In this document: in pieces, positions 1 through 12,397 of the stretch
Position numbering within the stretch: the stretch's first letter is position 1
Layout of the letters: the number at the start of each line of letters is the position of its first letter
From: Tribonema minus
Lineage: Eukaryota; Sar; Xanthophyceae; Tribonematales; Tribonemataceae
DNA: 64,000 nt
Assembly (NCBI GenBank): GCA_017506865.1
Contig: JAFCMP010000003.1
Location: 434,001-498,000, forward strand
Direction: 5' to 3'
Program-made: the position numbers and the translations under genes
The notes under the pieces: generated by a model
Told to the model about the DNA's origin: nothing
Database searches by the model: none
What the model saw: the letters and a program-made list of their open reading frames with translations, nothing else

Positions 1-3000
1 GCCCCGCATCAGCCGCCGCCTCAGATCCTCGCACTGCTGCCCGGTGTACCCCTTCTGCTCCGCGAGCTTGTAAAACGCGCGGCTGGCAGCAGCGGCGGCG
101 GCGCGGAACGCCGCCACGGTGCGCACGCCGAAGGCAGCTGCCGCAGCGTCGCTTGCGCTGCCGCCGCCGCCGCTGCCGCCGCCGCTGCTGCTGCTGATGG
201 TGTCGCGCAGCAGGCCTGCGGCGGCGAGGTGGGCTGCGGCGGCGGTGCCGACGGCGGCGTGCGCAGCGGCTGTTGCCGCGTGCGTGTATAGCTGGCCCAG
301 CAGCTCCTCGGCGCTGCGGGGCGGTGCACACACATATACATACATACACGGGTACAGACGGTGGTGCTTGGTACCTGGGCAGTCGCATTGTGTGTGAAAG
401 CGTGCATGGCAGTGCTCTGTTGTGCTTACCAGTCATTTGCTGTGCATCAGCGCTCACTGAAACCGATCGAGGCGGGCAGTAGGCACTGGCATACTGCAAA
501 TGTGCCGCCGTGCAGTCAATACGGGGCACAGATGCGCGAGAGCGGCACCACAGCACTGGCGCAGACGCCGCAGCGCTAGCCTGGAACCCAAGTACACGCA
601 CACACATACATACATGCACGGACAACACAATGAACATATCACAAATACATGCAGCAGCGCTCACCTGGAGCCCAAATACGCGGCCAGCTCCCGCACCGCG
701 CGCTCCCCCAGAAACTCCACTATCACCGCCCGGAGCTGCAGCTCCGCGAGCCAGTCCGCAAGCACCTTCACCACACAGCCCGTCTCAACATCCCCCTCTC
801 CCTCCACCCCCGCTCTCGCGCGCAGCCGCGGGTCCAGCAGCGGCAGCGCAGGGACCGTTCCGTTCCTGGCGGCGTTCCGCGCGCAGTCCGCGGCGCGCTG
901 CATCGCCGCCAGCTCCATCGCGGCAGCGCGCGCCGCCGCCGCCTCCGCCGGCGCCGGCGCCGCTGCCACCGCTGCTGTGTCAACGGTGGCCGGTGCGGTG
1001 ACGCGCAGCGCCACCCACTGCGCTGTGAGGCACGCCAGCGGCATGGACTTGATCGACGGGAGCCAGCGCATCGCGGCGTCGAAGGCTGCCTGTGAGGGGA
1101 CTGCCGCCGCCTGAGCAACAGTCGCAGCCGCTCCTGCTGCTGCTGCTGCTGCTGCTGCTGTCTTCTGGGAAGGCTTGCCATGGCCCTGTCGTGTCAGGTC
1201 GCGACCCCCCCAGTCTGCGCCCCCCGGTAGCTGTGACTTGCCTTGTTGGGTTGCCTGAGGAGGCAGCACAGGGGCGCCTAATAGCGACCTGATGAGCCCC
1301 GCATAGAGGTCCCCGGGCTGCAGGCCCAGCGGCGCCGCTAGGGGCAGTAACTGAGCAACTGTGTCCGGCGTGAGCTGCGGCAGCAGCACTTCCATGGGCC
1401 TTTGCTGCAGCGGGCGGAACGGTATGCGCTTGCTAGGGGGGTCCTCCTCCCCGCTGGGGGGGTGGGGGCGGGGGGGTAGGGGGGCGCCAGAGGCGTCGAG
1501 GGGGAGGGGGCTGCGGTAGCTGCGCAGTACAGTGAGGATGGCCTGAGCGTTGTCGCACTGTTGCCACTCCGGGGTGCCCTGTGAAGAGGGGAGGGAGAAG
1601 GGGGAGATACGATGAGCCTGCTACTGTGCAGGCTGTGTGTGCTGCGTGTGCCTTCGTGTGCACAAACTCGCGTGAACACGCGTGTCATGCAGTGATGTTC
1701 ATAGCAAAGGTGACGTGCCATTTCAGTTGACATTATGTGTGACATCCACAGGGTCTCTAGTGTGCGAGCAGTCAACATGTGGAGTCGTCTCGTTTGCTCC
1801 AAAGCCGTCGCTGATGCTTGAACTAGGCAAGTGGTCTGAGCATCAGAGGGGCTGGTACTGAATCATTTATCCGCATCAGCTTTGGTGATAGACACCACGC
1901 AGCAAGCAGTCTGTCAGCCAAAACGTACTTTGCATGACGTGATGTGCACTTCAAACAAAACTTGAATGCACCCAGGTCATCGCAGCATGGGGGAAAAAAT
2001 CAATGTGCCCAGTTCATCGCAGCATGGAACAAGTGGCAGGCACTATGCGAGCCGAAAACGTGCGTTACATGGTTCTCCGATCAGCAGCAACTTCAAGTTG
2101 AACTTGTGGTTTAAATTCACATACATACATACCTGCGGAACGCGCTCCATGAGCAAGCCGTAGGCGAAGGCCAACCGCTCATAGTCAGTGTCCAGAATGC
2201 CCCCCTCGGACAATGTCAGCAGGTGGTTCAGGAGTCGGACCAGGTGGTGGCAGTGCACGTCTGGCAGCACGGAGAGAATGTGCTCCTGCAGTATAAGATA
2301 CAAGCAGCAATTGAAGTTGAAGTTACAACCGGCGATGTGGGGTACTGGTCAGGTATGCTACGGTCATACAGTAGTTGGTATTTATCTGTGACAAAGAGTG
2401 CACCGACCCTGGGGTTGACCTTTAACCCCAACCCGAGCTGTAGTTTGACCCAGACTCTGAGCGCTTGCATGTGCATGAGCAGTCAGCGAAGGTAAGCAGC
2501 GGCCAGGTGTTCGGCATCCATAGCCTCTGATGTCGACCAGTAGCACAGTCAAGTGTACAACTTTGTTGTATATACAAACTACTTCTACATTCATCAATGT
2601 CAAATGCGTTCTCTGAACCCTGAATGTGGGCAGCAGGTGGATTCGGCGCCCCAGTGAACACCCCTCTGTTGCGTTTGCATGCATCCAGCTAATGCTGTCT
2701 CGTGCACCAGATGTGGGCTGAAAGTCAGGTCTGGTGAGACAGCAACGGCTGCAGTAAGGTCAGAACCTTCAACCTAACCTCTGCTCAATCGCGATCGAAG
2801 CGCCTTCTACGCAATGCCTATCAGTAGGTCTCTGAAGGTCATCCACTTGTGCATATACTGAACACATGTGCTTGGGCTTTTTCGCGCCATAGCGAAGATT
2901 AATGAGCTATGACAAAGCATATGTACACGCCTACCGGGGGGGGGGGGGGCGGGGGGTATGCAGGGTACCTGGTATCTGGCGTCACCCCCAGTGAGCTGCT

Positions 3001-6000
3001 GCTCGACGTACAGGAAGCACGGGCACGCCTCTTCAATGTTGAAGTGGTCGCAGAACTCGAGAGCCAGACTCAGATCGCCGCCGCTGCTCGCCAGCAGCGG
3101 CTGCACCAGACCGCGCATATAACGATCGCGCTCGGCGAGAGCGGCAGGCTTAGCGGCGCCGCCCCCTCCTGGGGCCTGGAACTTACGCCACTCGATGGGG
3201 ATGTCGAGGGAGGAGAGGACGTGCATCCAGTGGGCGCTGCCAGGGGGATGGGTGGGGGGACGGGGGGGGGGCGGGCGAGATATTGGTCAGACAATGCTGG
3301 GGGGTTGGGGAAGTGGGGGGGCGGGGGGGGGGCGGGGGGGGCGGGTTGAGAGATTGGTCACACGATGCAAGGCTAGGAGTGAGGCGAAGGTGTGGGGGTG
3401 TCGGTCATTGCTGTCAAGAAAACGCAGGATAAAGTGAATGTGCTGATGGTTCGATGACCGATCATAAGCCGCGACTACACAGCTCAATGAAAGCTTGCAT
3501 TTCGCCTTGAATGCAAACTGAGAAAGAGAGAGACAAGTTCAGACTGCAACAGCAAAATTGAAGTTTACGTACCTGTGCTCCAGCTCCGTGCACTGCGCCA
3601 GCACGTTGGGGTTGTCCCAGACGTGCACCATATCCTTGCATGCCGACTGCCAACCCTTGCTACATAAGACTGCAAACCTAAAATTCATTACTTCAGCAAA
3701 GAGTAAACTTGAAGTTTGTGTGCCTGCGCTCCAGCTCCGTGCACTGCGCCAGCACGTTAGGGTTGTCCCAGGCGCGCGCCAGGTCCATGGGTCCATGCCG
3801 AGCGCTGCCAACCTGCCACAGCAACTGTAAACTTGAACTTCATTACTGCAACAGTAAACTTGAAGTTCATGTACCTGCGCTCCGGCTCCGTGCATTGCGC
3901 CAGCACGTTGGGGTTATCCCAGACGCGCGCCAGGTCCATGCCGAGCGCTGCCAGCCTCCTGCTACATGCACCTGTGAATTTCAACTTCATCACTGAAACA
4001 GTAAACTTGAAGTACCTGCGCTCCAGCTCGGTGCACTGCGCCAGCACATTGGGGTTGTCCCATATGCGCGCCAGGTCCATGCCGAGCGCTGCCAGCCCCC
4101 TTCGGCGTGCGTAGTCCCCGTCCGGTCGACTCATGACCCCCCTGAACACCTGAAACGCGTCCACAACCGGTAGTGCGAGCATGTAGCCGAGCCCCAGCGT
4201 GGCGTCTACAGAGCTCGATGATAGAACCTGCAGGGGGGGGCGGGGCGGGGGGGAGAAGGGGGGGGGGGGAGCAGTTGAAGGTGGCACATTCTTGAAGTAG
4301 CAAGGTCAATAGGCAGATACCAGGCAGCAGTGAGCAGCAGCCGCCAATGCCACGAATCAACCACTGGGGCTGGCTTCCGGATCTTGTGGGTGCATTGAGT
4401 GTGGCTTTTTCATTTGTCAATTCATCTGGATGTCTGGTGTCACTGATGGTAGCAAGACAAGCAAGCATGTGCATGGAGGTGTACGTAAAACCAGTTGTCA
4501 GCGCACCCCATGCTTGTAAGATGTGGTGCCAACACAATGGTGGCAAGGGCTACTTGGTGCGCTAGGGGTGTGGCCAGGTGAGCGTTGACCGTATAATCTT
4601 GAGGCCCTTTTCTGTACCTCTTTCAAGCCTTCTCAGCTCTGATCGACACATCCTTGACACTCCATGTATGCACTGCTCTACAGGAGCGTGTGGAAGCATG
4701 GGTTGTTTCTGTCTAGTAGTGACTTCGCTTCATACCCCAAAGCACATGCTCTACGGTATACGCTAGGGTTTGGGGTCGTGAGGCTAGTCATGCTGCAGAA
4801 CAGCAGCGTCACTTGCCACAAAATCGGCACATCCCATGGCAGCATGAGCCGAAGCCCCAACCCTGACCCTGACCGTAAAACTAGACCGGACTGATCCCAT
4901 CTTGGCACCACAGCACCGACGGGAACTGCAGCAGAACCCCATCGTCAAAAAAGCCTGCACATACATACCAGCCTACCTTCTCGGCGAGCCCCGCCAGCGC
5001 CGCGTGGAACGCCGGCAGCGCCTGCGGCGGCACCAGCGACATGCCCGCCAGCACGCGCAGACACAGCTGCTGCGCGCCCCTGCCCAGCAAAAACTCCGAG
5101 AGCCTCATGGCAGCGCTCGTCAGGCCGAGCGCTGCTGCCTCGCTACCGCCGCCGCCGCCGCCGCCGCTGCTGCCGCCGTTGCTGCAGCGGCGCGCGCGCA
5201 GCTCCTGCATGGCGAATGCGCCCGCCAGCGCCAGCGACTGCGCCGGCGGCAGCACCATGCCGACCCCGCGGTACCACTCGGCGTGCAGCGCGCCGCCCTC
5301 CACTGCGGCGGCGTGCGCCGCTCCCGCCGCAGCAGCAGCAGTGCTCAGAAAACCGCCGTTGAGCTGGTGGTTCTCGGAATCCTCGACGCTGCTGCCGCCG
5401 AATGGCGCCGCGGTCAGCTGTGATGCGACGTGTTTCGCCTTGGCTTTGCCCTTCCCCTTGCCGAGCGGTGCAGGGGCTGGCTGCTGGGGCAGGGCAGGAG
5501 CGTTCAAGTGGTGCTGCGCCTTCTGCTCGCCGTGCAGCAGCCGGTCAAAGTCCTGTGGACAAGGCCGGTGCAGGGTGCACAACAAAATTGTAACTGACAG
5601 TTACGGGTCATGTAACTGTCGCGAAGGTTGGTGTCGACAGTCGGCGCTGCAAATTGGTGATACTGTCGCGATGAGTGTCGATGGGCAGACAGCGCCAAAC
5701 CTGCGGCAGGTGTCTGCACGTGGGCGGTGCCCTGAGGGATGTGCGCGACATTGTGCGATCACCTGCTTCCGCACAATGCAATCATGAGACATGTACCTAC
5801 ATGCCTATAAAATGCCTCACGTTGCCTCATGCAAGCGTGTCACGTCATACTTGGCAATGCACGGGTTGCTGGTCTCTTCTCTCAGCGAAAATGTTTATTC
5901 TCTCAAATGAGCATTGAAGCACGTACATCAGCCAAACGCAGCAACGGCCTGGTTGTCAGTGCTCTGAAGCAGCGGTCCCTTTGAACGTCACACTACTTCC

Positions 6001-9000
6001 ACCAAAACTTCAACTTCAACACCAATCACCCCAGGACTTCGGAGTGTACATACCATGCCACACTGTAGTGTGCACTACCTCTCAGCACACACCTCGTGTC
6101 CCAACTCCTTCAAGCCGTTTCATCCACACTTGAAGTACAAAGTTGAAGTTTGCACTTGCCTCGCCCACAGCGCTCCGTGACAGCACCGCCGCCACCACCT
6201 CCGACCCCTGCAGCAGCTCTAGCGTCTGCGCCAGCTCCTCTCCGCTGCACGCCGCCGCGCTGCCGCGCAGCGCGAACACTGACTCCGCAGCCGCGCGGAG
6301 CGCGGGGGCAGGCAGCGCGCCGCCGGTGCTGCCGTGCTTGCCGCTGGCGGCAGCGACCACGTATGCTGATAGGGCGACGGCGGTTTCGCGCAGGGCCAGC
6401 GCCGCATCGCTATCGTCTCCCTCCTGCGCCATGAGCACGGAAGAAAGGACAGGTCAGGCTAATGCGCTTGCATTTACTGCTTGGGAAATAAACTAGAAGG
6501 GCCGAGTTCAAGCAAGGTAACACATGCGGTCAACCTCTAACTGTGAAGGAAATGGGTGCGATGCCGCTCTCAGGAGGCGGCACACTTGTAAGGGAGTTGC
6601 GGAGCGTCTCACCTTGAGGTTTCCTGAGCAGAGGTCCAGTGCCTCCTGCACGCGCCCCGCCAGCGTCGCCTCGTGCGCCAGGTGCCGCACAATTCGCGAC
6701 CACTTCACTCCCAGCAGCTCTCCGAGCCGCCGCGCTCCCACCAGCTGCGCGCCGAGACTGCGCGCGGGTGCCACTTCCCATCTCTTGGCAGGTGCCGGCA
6801 GCGCGGCGGCGGCGCCGCTAGCGCTCTGAGCGCTGCTGCTGCTGCTGCCGGTGCTGCCGCGCCAGCAGAGCTCCGCAGCGGCGAGGCGCGCGCGCAGCAT
6901 TGCCCACGCGAGGTCCGCGCGCCGTGACAGCGTCCTCACGGACGGGAACAGGCCGAATTCGACCTGCAGCGCCTGCAGGCGCCGCAGCAGCGGCAGCAGC
7001 GCCGCCGGGCGCACGTGCAGCGCGGCGGCGCCGGCGGCGCAGCCTGCTGCCGCCGACGCGCGCGCGCCCCGCCGCGTGCGCGCACTCTACGCGCAGGAAC
7101 GCGCACAGGTCCGCTGCCGTCGCCGCCGCCGACACGGCTGCAGCCTCGCACTCTGTCCATGCCGCTGCCGCCGCTGCTGCGCTGCCGCTGCCGCCAGCGC
7201 CGGACGCGCAGCTGATCTGCCCGGGCGGCAGGCCATCGGCGCCCGCCTGCGCCTCCAATTCCTCCAGCCACCGCAGGCAGAACAGCAGCGCCTCCTGCGC
7301 CACCGCCACGGCGTCGCGCTTTGGCACGCGCTGCAGCGCCGCCGCCACGCGCGCGCCGTGCGCCGCCAGCGCCGCCGCGCGCGCCGCCCGCGCGTTGTCG
7401 CCGCTTGCTGCTGCCGCAGGCCCGAGTCCCGCGACCGCCAGCGCCTGAAGGTGCTCAACGTACACGCGGCGCGGCTCCAGCAGCGCGCACGCCGCCGCCA
7501 CGCGCAGCGCCTCACCCAGCGGATCGCTGCTGCAGCCGCTGCTGCTGCCGCCATCGCCCTCAGGCGTGCTGCCGCTATCACCCACACTACCGCTGCTGCC
7601 AATGCCATGAGCGCTGCTGCTGCCGCTGCTGCTGCTGCCGCCGCAGCTGGCCGCGATGCGCCGCGCCAGCCGCGCCGAGTGCGTAGGGTCTGCAGCGCTG
7701 AACCTGCGCGCGCGGTGCCGCCGCGCTATCGCCGAGAGCTCCAGCGCACGCGCCGCCGCCGCCAGCTCGTCAGCCTCCACGCCGCCGCCGCCGCCGCTGC
7801 TGCTGCTGCTGCCGCTCACGGCACACGCCTGAGCGTCGCGCACCAGCGCGGTGAGCTCGGGGGAGGCGTCGGGGTTGCACGCGGCGGCGCGCGCGAGGGC
7901 GAGCGCTGCTGCCACACGGGCCTGCTGAGCGCTGATGCAGCGCGCAATGGCAGCAGCGCGGCGCTCCGCGGCGACCGCGCCGCTGCGGCCAGCGACGGCG
8001 GCAGCGCACTTGCGCGCGTACGCGAGGAGGACGTCGTCGGCGCTGAGGCCGTAGCGCGCGCAGAGCGGCAGCGCGTGCTGCTGCACGTGCTGCGGCAGCA
8101 GGGCCGGGCTCTGTGGGGGGGGGGGCGTGGAGCACACAGAAGCGGGATTGTTGACTGTGGACGATTTGCCTAATAAATGGGTGACTCTCACCAAGGTGTT
8201 CTGCGCCACAAGACACATATTCGCATACACGAGCACCGCCATTTCGTGTGCGCTGTCTATTCACCAATATATGTACCATCCTTGACGTTGAACTTCAATA
8301 CGCGTCAGCGCTCACCTGCACCCTGTCCAGCGCCTTGAACACCACCGCCTCCGGCGCGAGCCCCTCGTACTCGCGCAGCGGCAGCCGCAGCAGGTGCGCG
8401 TCCCACAGGTGCGCCAGGTCCAACAGCCGCGCCGCCAGCCCCTCCAACTCCCCAAACCCCCCTACGTCATCACCGCTCACCCCATTGCACCCCCCCTGCA
8501 GCCCCCCGCCGCCCCCGCCGCCGCAGTCGGGGGCTCCGGTTCCGCCGCCGCCGCTGCTGCGCGCCACTGCCGCAGCGGCGCCAGCGCGGCGCCAGCCACG
8601 CCTAGCGCGGCGACAGCGCCGTTGCTGAGCGCTGCTGCCAGGTGCAGGGCGTCGTGAGGGGAGCGCGCGTGCGCCTCAATGCCGCGCGCGTGCGCGTCGG
8701 CCCAGGCCTTGACGGCGCGCGTCGCGTCAGCGCTCAGCAGCGGCAGCACCTGACGGCGGAGGCAGCGCGCGCGCGCGAGTATGATTGTTGACACAAAAGA
8801 GGGTGTTGTAGATTTCAGCTGGAGGGTACGGTGCATGATTGTGGTGTGTGATGGTGCATTATATGTTCTCCCGAAGTAGCACAATGTGCACGCCATGCCA
8901 GTGCTCAGGGGCTGTGGCAGCTAACTGCAGCACATATTTGATGGCCGATGAATGTTCCCAGCTGTGGGTATCCGAAGAGTTATTGGTGGCCTTTGCAATG

Positions 9001-12000
9001 GCGGGCTTTGTCTGCAGTGATCAAAAATGAGCACTGCCGTCAACAGGCTACAGCAACAGCATCACTTTCAGCACCTGCGGCCTGAGCATCACCAGCAGCA
9101 GCAGCATGAGTATGAGCATCACTGTCAGTCACTGTAGCATGAGCATCGCCATCAGCATCGGCATGGACATCACCATCAGCAGCAGCAGCAGCATCACGGC
9201 ACCAGCTGCTGCTGCAACTGTTGTGAAGCGTGCGCCGCCCATGAGACCTGCTGCTGATGCGGGGTGGCCCCCCGAGTACTCAACTGCATGCTCTACGCAC
9301 CAAATCTACATGAATGGCTGCTACATAGTATAGGCGTTATTATTAAGTACAGCTGGACATGCTAGATGAGGCTGCAATTGAAGACGTAAAAGTATCTCGC
9401 CCATGCAGCAAAGCAGAGCAGGTCAACACTGCGCACTAGTTTCGTGAGCACTGCTTCATGAAGGCATCATTGAGACACAAGCAGCAGCGACCGCAACACT
9501 GACGCGGGTGCCTTTGCTGAAAAATGCTGCTCTCGCACGTGAACGACAATGTGATAACATGTGTAATTGACGCGCTGATGGCGTCTGAAGGCTTGCACAC
9601 TCCTCGTACAACGGGGGTGAGGTTTATGCAGCTTATTTTTAAAACCCTAGCAGCTAAATTTTAACCCCTAAAGAAACCCTAGTAACAGTGTAAAGTACAG
9701 TCAGTGCTCACCTCCGCTTGCAGCCACGCCGCCAGAGGCCTCACAGGCGCCGTGATCGGGATGCAGTGCAGCATTTCCGGCAGCCCCCGCACCATACGAC
9801 TTCCCTCCTCCAGGACCCTCGGGTCCACAGCCGTTACACTGACAGTTACAGTGGCAGTTTCACCGTCGTCGTAACTTGCAGATGCTGGCGGGAGACTGAT
9901 GGCGTGGCGCCGCCACAGCACTGCCGCCGCGTGTACGTTCCCTGCCTGTGAGAGGCAAGGAGTGGTGGTGAGTGATTGAGCCGTGTTGCGCATTGTCAAA
10001 TGGCGGCGGTCGCTCTGCGTTGCTACGTGGGAAGCGGTGCGTCACACATGCACTTGACGTTTCATCAGGACCCGCAAAGGAGCGGCTTCACCCTCTGCCC
10101 GTACAATGCTGGTGCGTTGTGGCACAGGCGTGCATGCAGGCATTGGTGCGCAGGCAGTTGTTCTGGTTTTGAGTAGGCGTCGTTTGTGATGCGTTCACAA
10201 CACGTTGGGTGTTCGCTGATATATCTGGCAAAGGTCGCTACCCAGGGGCCATGCATGTGCTCATCTGCCATCTGGCCATACCTTGCGGATGATATGGGGT
10301 ATTCTCGGGGAAACTGCACAGCATTCGCAATTACTCTCTGCAGACGTCATTGCCCTAAACATGGCCATGGTCCCTACCGCAACAGTGTCGATGCATTGTT
10401 TGGTCACAGTAGAGTTCATTTAAACTAGAAACTGCAGTCAAGCACTGCCCACATCCATCATACCTGCAAGCAGTCCGCCATGAAGCCCGGCACGTCACAC
10501 CCCATGAACCACTGCCACCGCTGCATCCCCCCCCCGCCCCCGCCCCCCGCCGCCAGCAGCGCAAACGTGGCGAGCCGTGCCATCGTCCTGCTCACATCCA
10601 GCCGCAGCGCCGACGTTGCGTCGCTGGCAACTGCCAGTAACTGCTGCACGAGCGCCAGCGCGCGCTGAGCATCGCTGATGGACGGATACCTACCCTCCCG
10701 CACCAGCGTACACGCCCTCGCCAGCCCGCCGCCGCCGATCCTGCCGAGCGCCGCCTCCAGATGCGCGTAGAAGGACTCCGGCAGCAGCGTGCAGCGCTCC
10801 GCTGCTGCATCGTCATCATCGTCGTGAGCTGTAGCGCTGCCTGCGACTTCCGGCGTCGTCTGCTGCTGCTGCTGCTGCAGGAGTGCCGCCAGCTGCGCGA
10901 CGTGAAGTTCGGTTTCGTCCATGCCGTGCGCGCGCGCGAGGGCGAGCGCGGCGTCCAGCAGGCCGCGCGATAGCAGCGCGCGCATGCGGTGCAGCGGCAG
11001 CGCCTCGCGCGCGCGTGCCACGGACAGCGTGCCGCCGCCGCCGCCGCCTCCGCTGCTGCCGCTGCAGGCGACGGCGAAGAAGCGGTGGTGGTGCGGCGAG
11101 GGCGCCACCACGCGCGTTGCGGCAGGAGCGCTGACGCTGTGCAGCACGGCGCAGCCGCCGAGCAACAGCTGCAGCACGCACAGCGCGCCGCGCGCGAAGA
11201 CGGCGGCGACGCACGGCCCGGGCGCGCCGCCGCCGTGCGGCAGCGGCGCGCAGTCCACGACGGCGCCGCGGTCGCGCCACGCGTAGCGCCGCAGCTGCAG
11301 CAGCGCGCGCGCGTCCCACCAGGCGAGCCCCCCTGCGGTGTCCGTCACGATCGCCCACTGGCCGCCTGCGCACAGGGCGAGGCGCGATGGGGCGCCGCCG
11401 CCGAAGAGATCGCCGCCACCGCCGCCGCCGCTGCTGCTGCCGCCGCCGCTGTCGCCGCCGCCGCCGCCGAGTGCTGTTGCTGCATGGGAGTCGGCGAGGC
11501 GGATGCCCTGAGCGCTGCTTCTCGGGCAGCTCCACACGCTGATGCCGCCGGAGACGACGTATATGAGCGTCTGGGCGGGCTGCCAGGAGAGGGCCAGGGA
11601 TATGGCGGAAGGGGGCTGCTGCTGCTGCTGCGCAGGGTCGGTGACAGTGCTGAGCGTTGTGACATTGACGCGGAGGCCTGCACGCAGCCGCCGCAGGCTA
11701 TCCGGGCCTTTGGACAGATCCAGCTCGGCGAGAGGGATGTTGCCGATGTGGAAGAGCTGGCCGGACTTGCTGATGACCACAAGTTCCGCTGCTGCTGCTG
11801 CCGTCGACGAAGAGGGCGGCGTGACGAATTTCAGAGCATGGAAAGCGGAAGCCTGTGCGGTGCCGTCCAGGGCGGTGGACGAGACGGGCTTGATCAGCGG
11901 CTGAGAGAAGAGCAAGGTGCCATCCGCTAGATAGAAGTGCAGTTTGCCGGTGCAGTCTCCTATGACCAAGTAGGAGGCTGTTGAATCCCAATCGCCGCAC

Positions 12001-12347
12001 TCTGCCGCCGCTGAGAGCTGCACAGTAGTGCTCGTGTGCTCTTGATTGTCTGCAACTGTACCATTATCACCTTCTGCGTCATCGAAAGCCAGCAGGTGCG
12101 CTGTGGTGCCACTGAGGACGCAGACGCGCTCCAGGCTTCTCTGCTCCTCTCCAGAGCGCCGTGCAAACACCAGTGGCTGGCCATTGGCCGCTGAATCTGA
12201 CCACGGAGCCTGGGCCAAGAGGCCCAGCTGGTACCTGCCCCCATCGGCACCTTCAGTCATGCCACCCTTCGCTCCCTCTTGCTGCGCGCTGCTCGCTCGC
12301 AAACTTTGAAGCTTTCGGCAACTGTCACTTTTCGTTGTTGGCGCCAT
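1..12347 (-). CDS. KNTC1: Kinetochore-associated protein KNTC1/Rod (RZZ complex), 3' end cut by window edge
   Basis: Rod is the scaffold of the Rod-Zwilch-ZW10 complex at unattached kinetochores and feeds the spindle checkpoint. I place exons, in transcript order, at 10464-12347, 9712-9945, 8316-8749, 6613-8110, 6160-6423, 4977-5552, 4016-4227 (optional cassettes follow), 2969-3236, 2133-2285, 665-1578 and 1-313. All junction phases agree. The first exon encodes a WD-like propeller region; the rest is an alpha-solenoid. Short blocks line up collinearly with remembered human KNTC1: AGNVHAAAVLWRRH, LGLGYMLALPVVDAF, LALEFCDHFNIEEA, LDTDYERLAFAYGLLMERV, NAQAILTVLRSYRSP and ELLGQLYTHA. About 2250 residues are present, bulked by Ala/Gly/Gln inserts; human is about 2200, and the last several hundred residues lie outside the window. 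The start at 12347 gives MAPTTKSDS; MTEGADGG further in is an alternative. Two frame breaks are listed separately. The donor at 6158-6159 is GC. Confidence 0.9.
3573..4110 (-). repeat. Four tandem copies of a KNTC1 exon end plus its donor site
   Basis: Four units at about 141-151 bp spacing each contain the WDNPNVLAQCTE segment followed by a donor and a TTGAAGTT-like intron start. Unit 1 is the 3' end of exon 4016-4227. Unit 2 (3875-3958, 84 bp) and unit 4 (3573-3659, 87 bp) have an acceptor, a GT donor and lengths divisible by three, so they can be spliced in as 28- or 29-codon cassettes. Unit 3 (3724-3812, 89 bp) has an 8-bp internal duplication that breaks the frame and a GC donor. Human KNTC1 has one copy of this segment. 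Confidence 0.88.
7015..7085 (-). other. Frame break inside KNTC1 exon 6613-8110
   Basis: Upstream, frame reads ...DLCAFLRVE; downstream, a different frame reads RPAALLPLLRRLQALQVEF. Both parts match Rod, and the exon length (1498) is one base off a multiple of three although both ends are phase 0. No GT-AG intron in this stretch restores the phase. The stretch is almost pure G/C, so a one-base sequencing or assembly error is the likeliest cause; a true frameshift is possible. Confidence 0.7.
8470..8585 (-). other. Frame break inside KNTC1 exon 8316-8749
   Basis: The exon opens in frame (VLPLLSADAT...LAPLRQW) and closes in another frame (LAARLLDLAHLWDAHLL...FKALDRVQ). Both halves resemble Rod. 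The length (434) is not divisible by three although both boundaries are phase 0. The break falls in a Gly/Ala-coding, G-run-rich stretch, which again suggests a homopolymer indel. Confidence 0.65.
9057..9215. repeat. Degenerate CATCAGCAG / AGCATCAC microsatellite in a KNTC1 intron
   Basis: Imperfect short repeats of CATCACCAGCAG, GAGCATCAC and AGCAGC fill this part of the 962-bp intron at 8750-9711. No coding match was seen. Confidence 0.7.
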
Positions 12348-12397
12348 TGGGCGATTTGAAAAATCAGACACTTGCACACAGCCAACTGTACTGCACG
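12348..12397. promoter_or_regulatory. Compact bidirectional promoter region between KNTC1 and NSE3
   Basis: Only 50 bp separate the two chosen start codons of divergent genes, so the core promoters must overlap or lie within each other's 5' ends. No TATA box is evident. The assignment rests on gene arrangement only. Confidence 0.5.

Noticed and set aside
6851..8173. 440-codon plus-strand open frame
   Set aside because: Antisense shadow of KNTC1 exon 6613-8110, which has the clear Rod similarity and splice sites.
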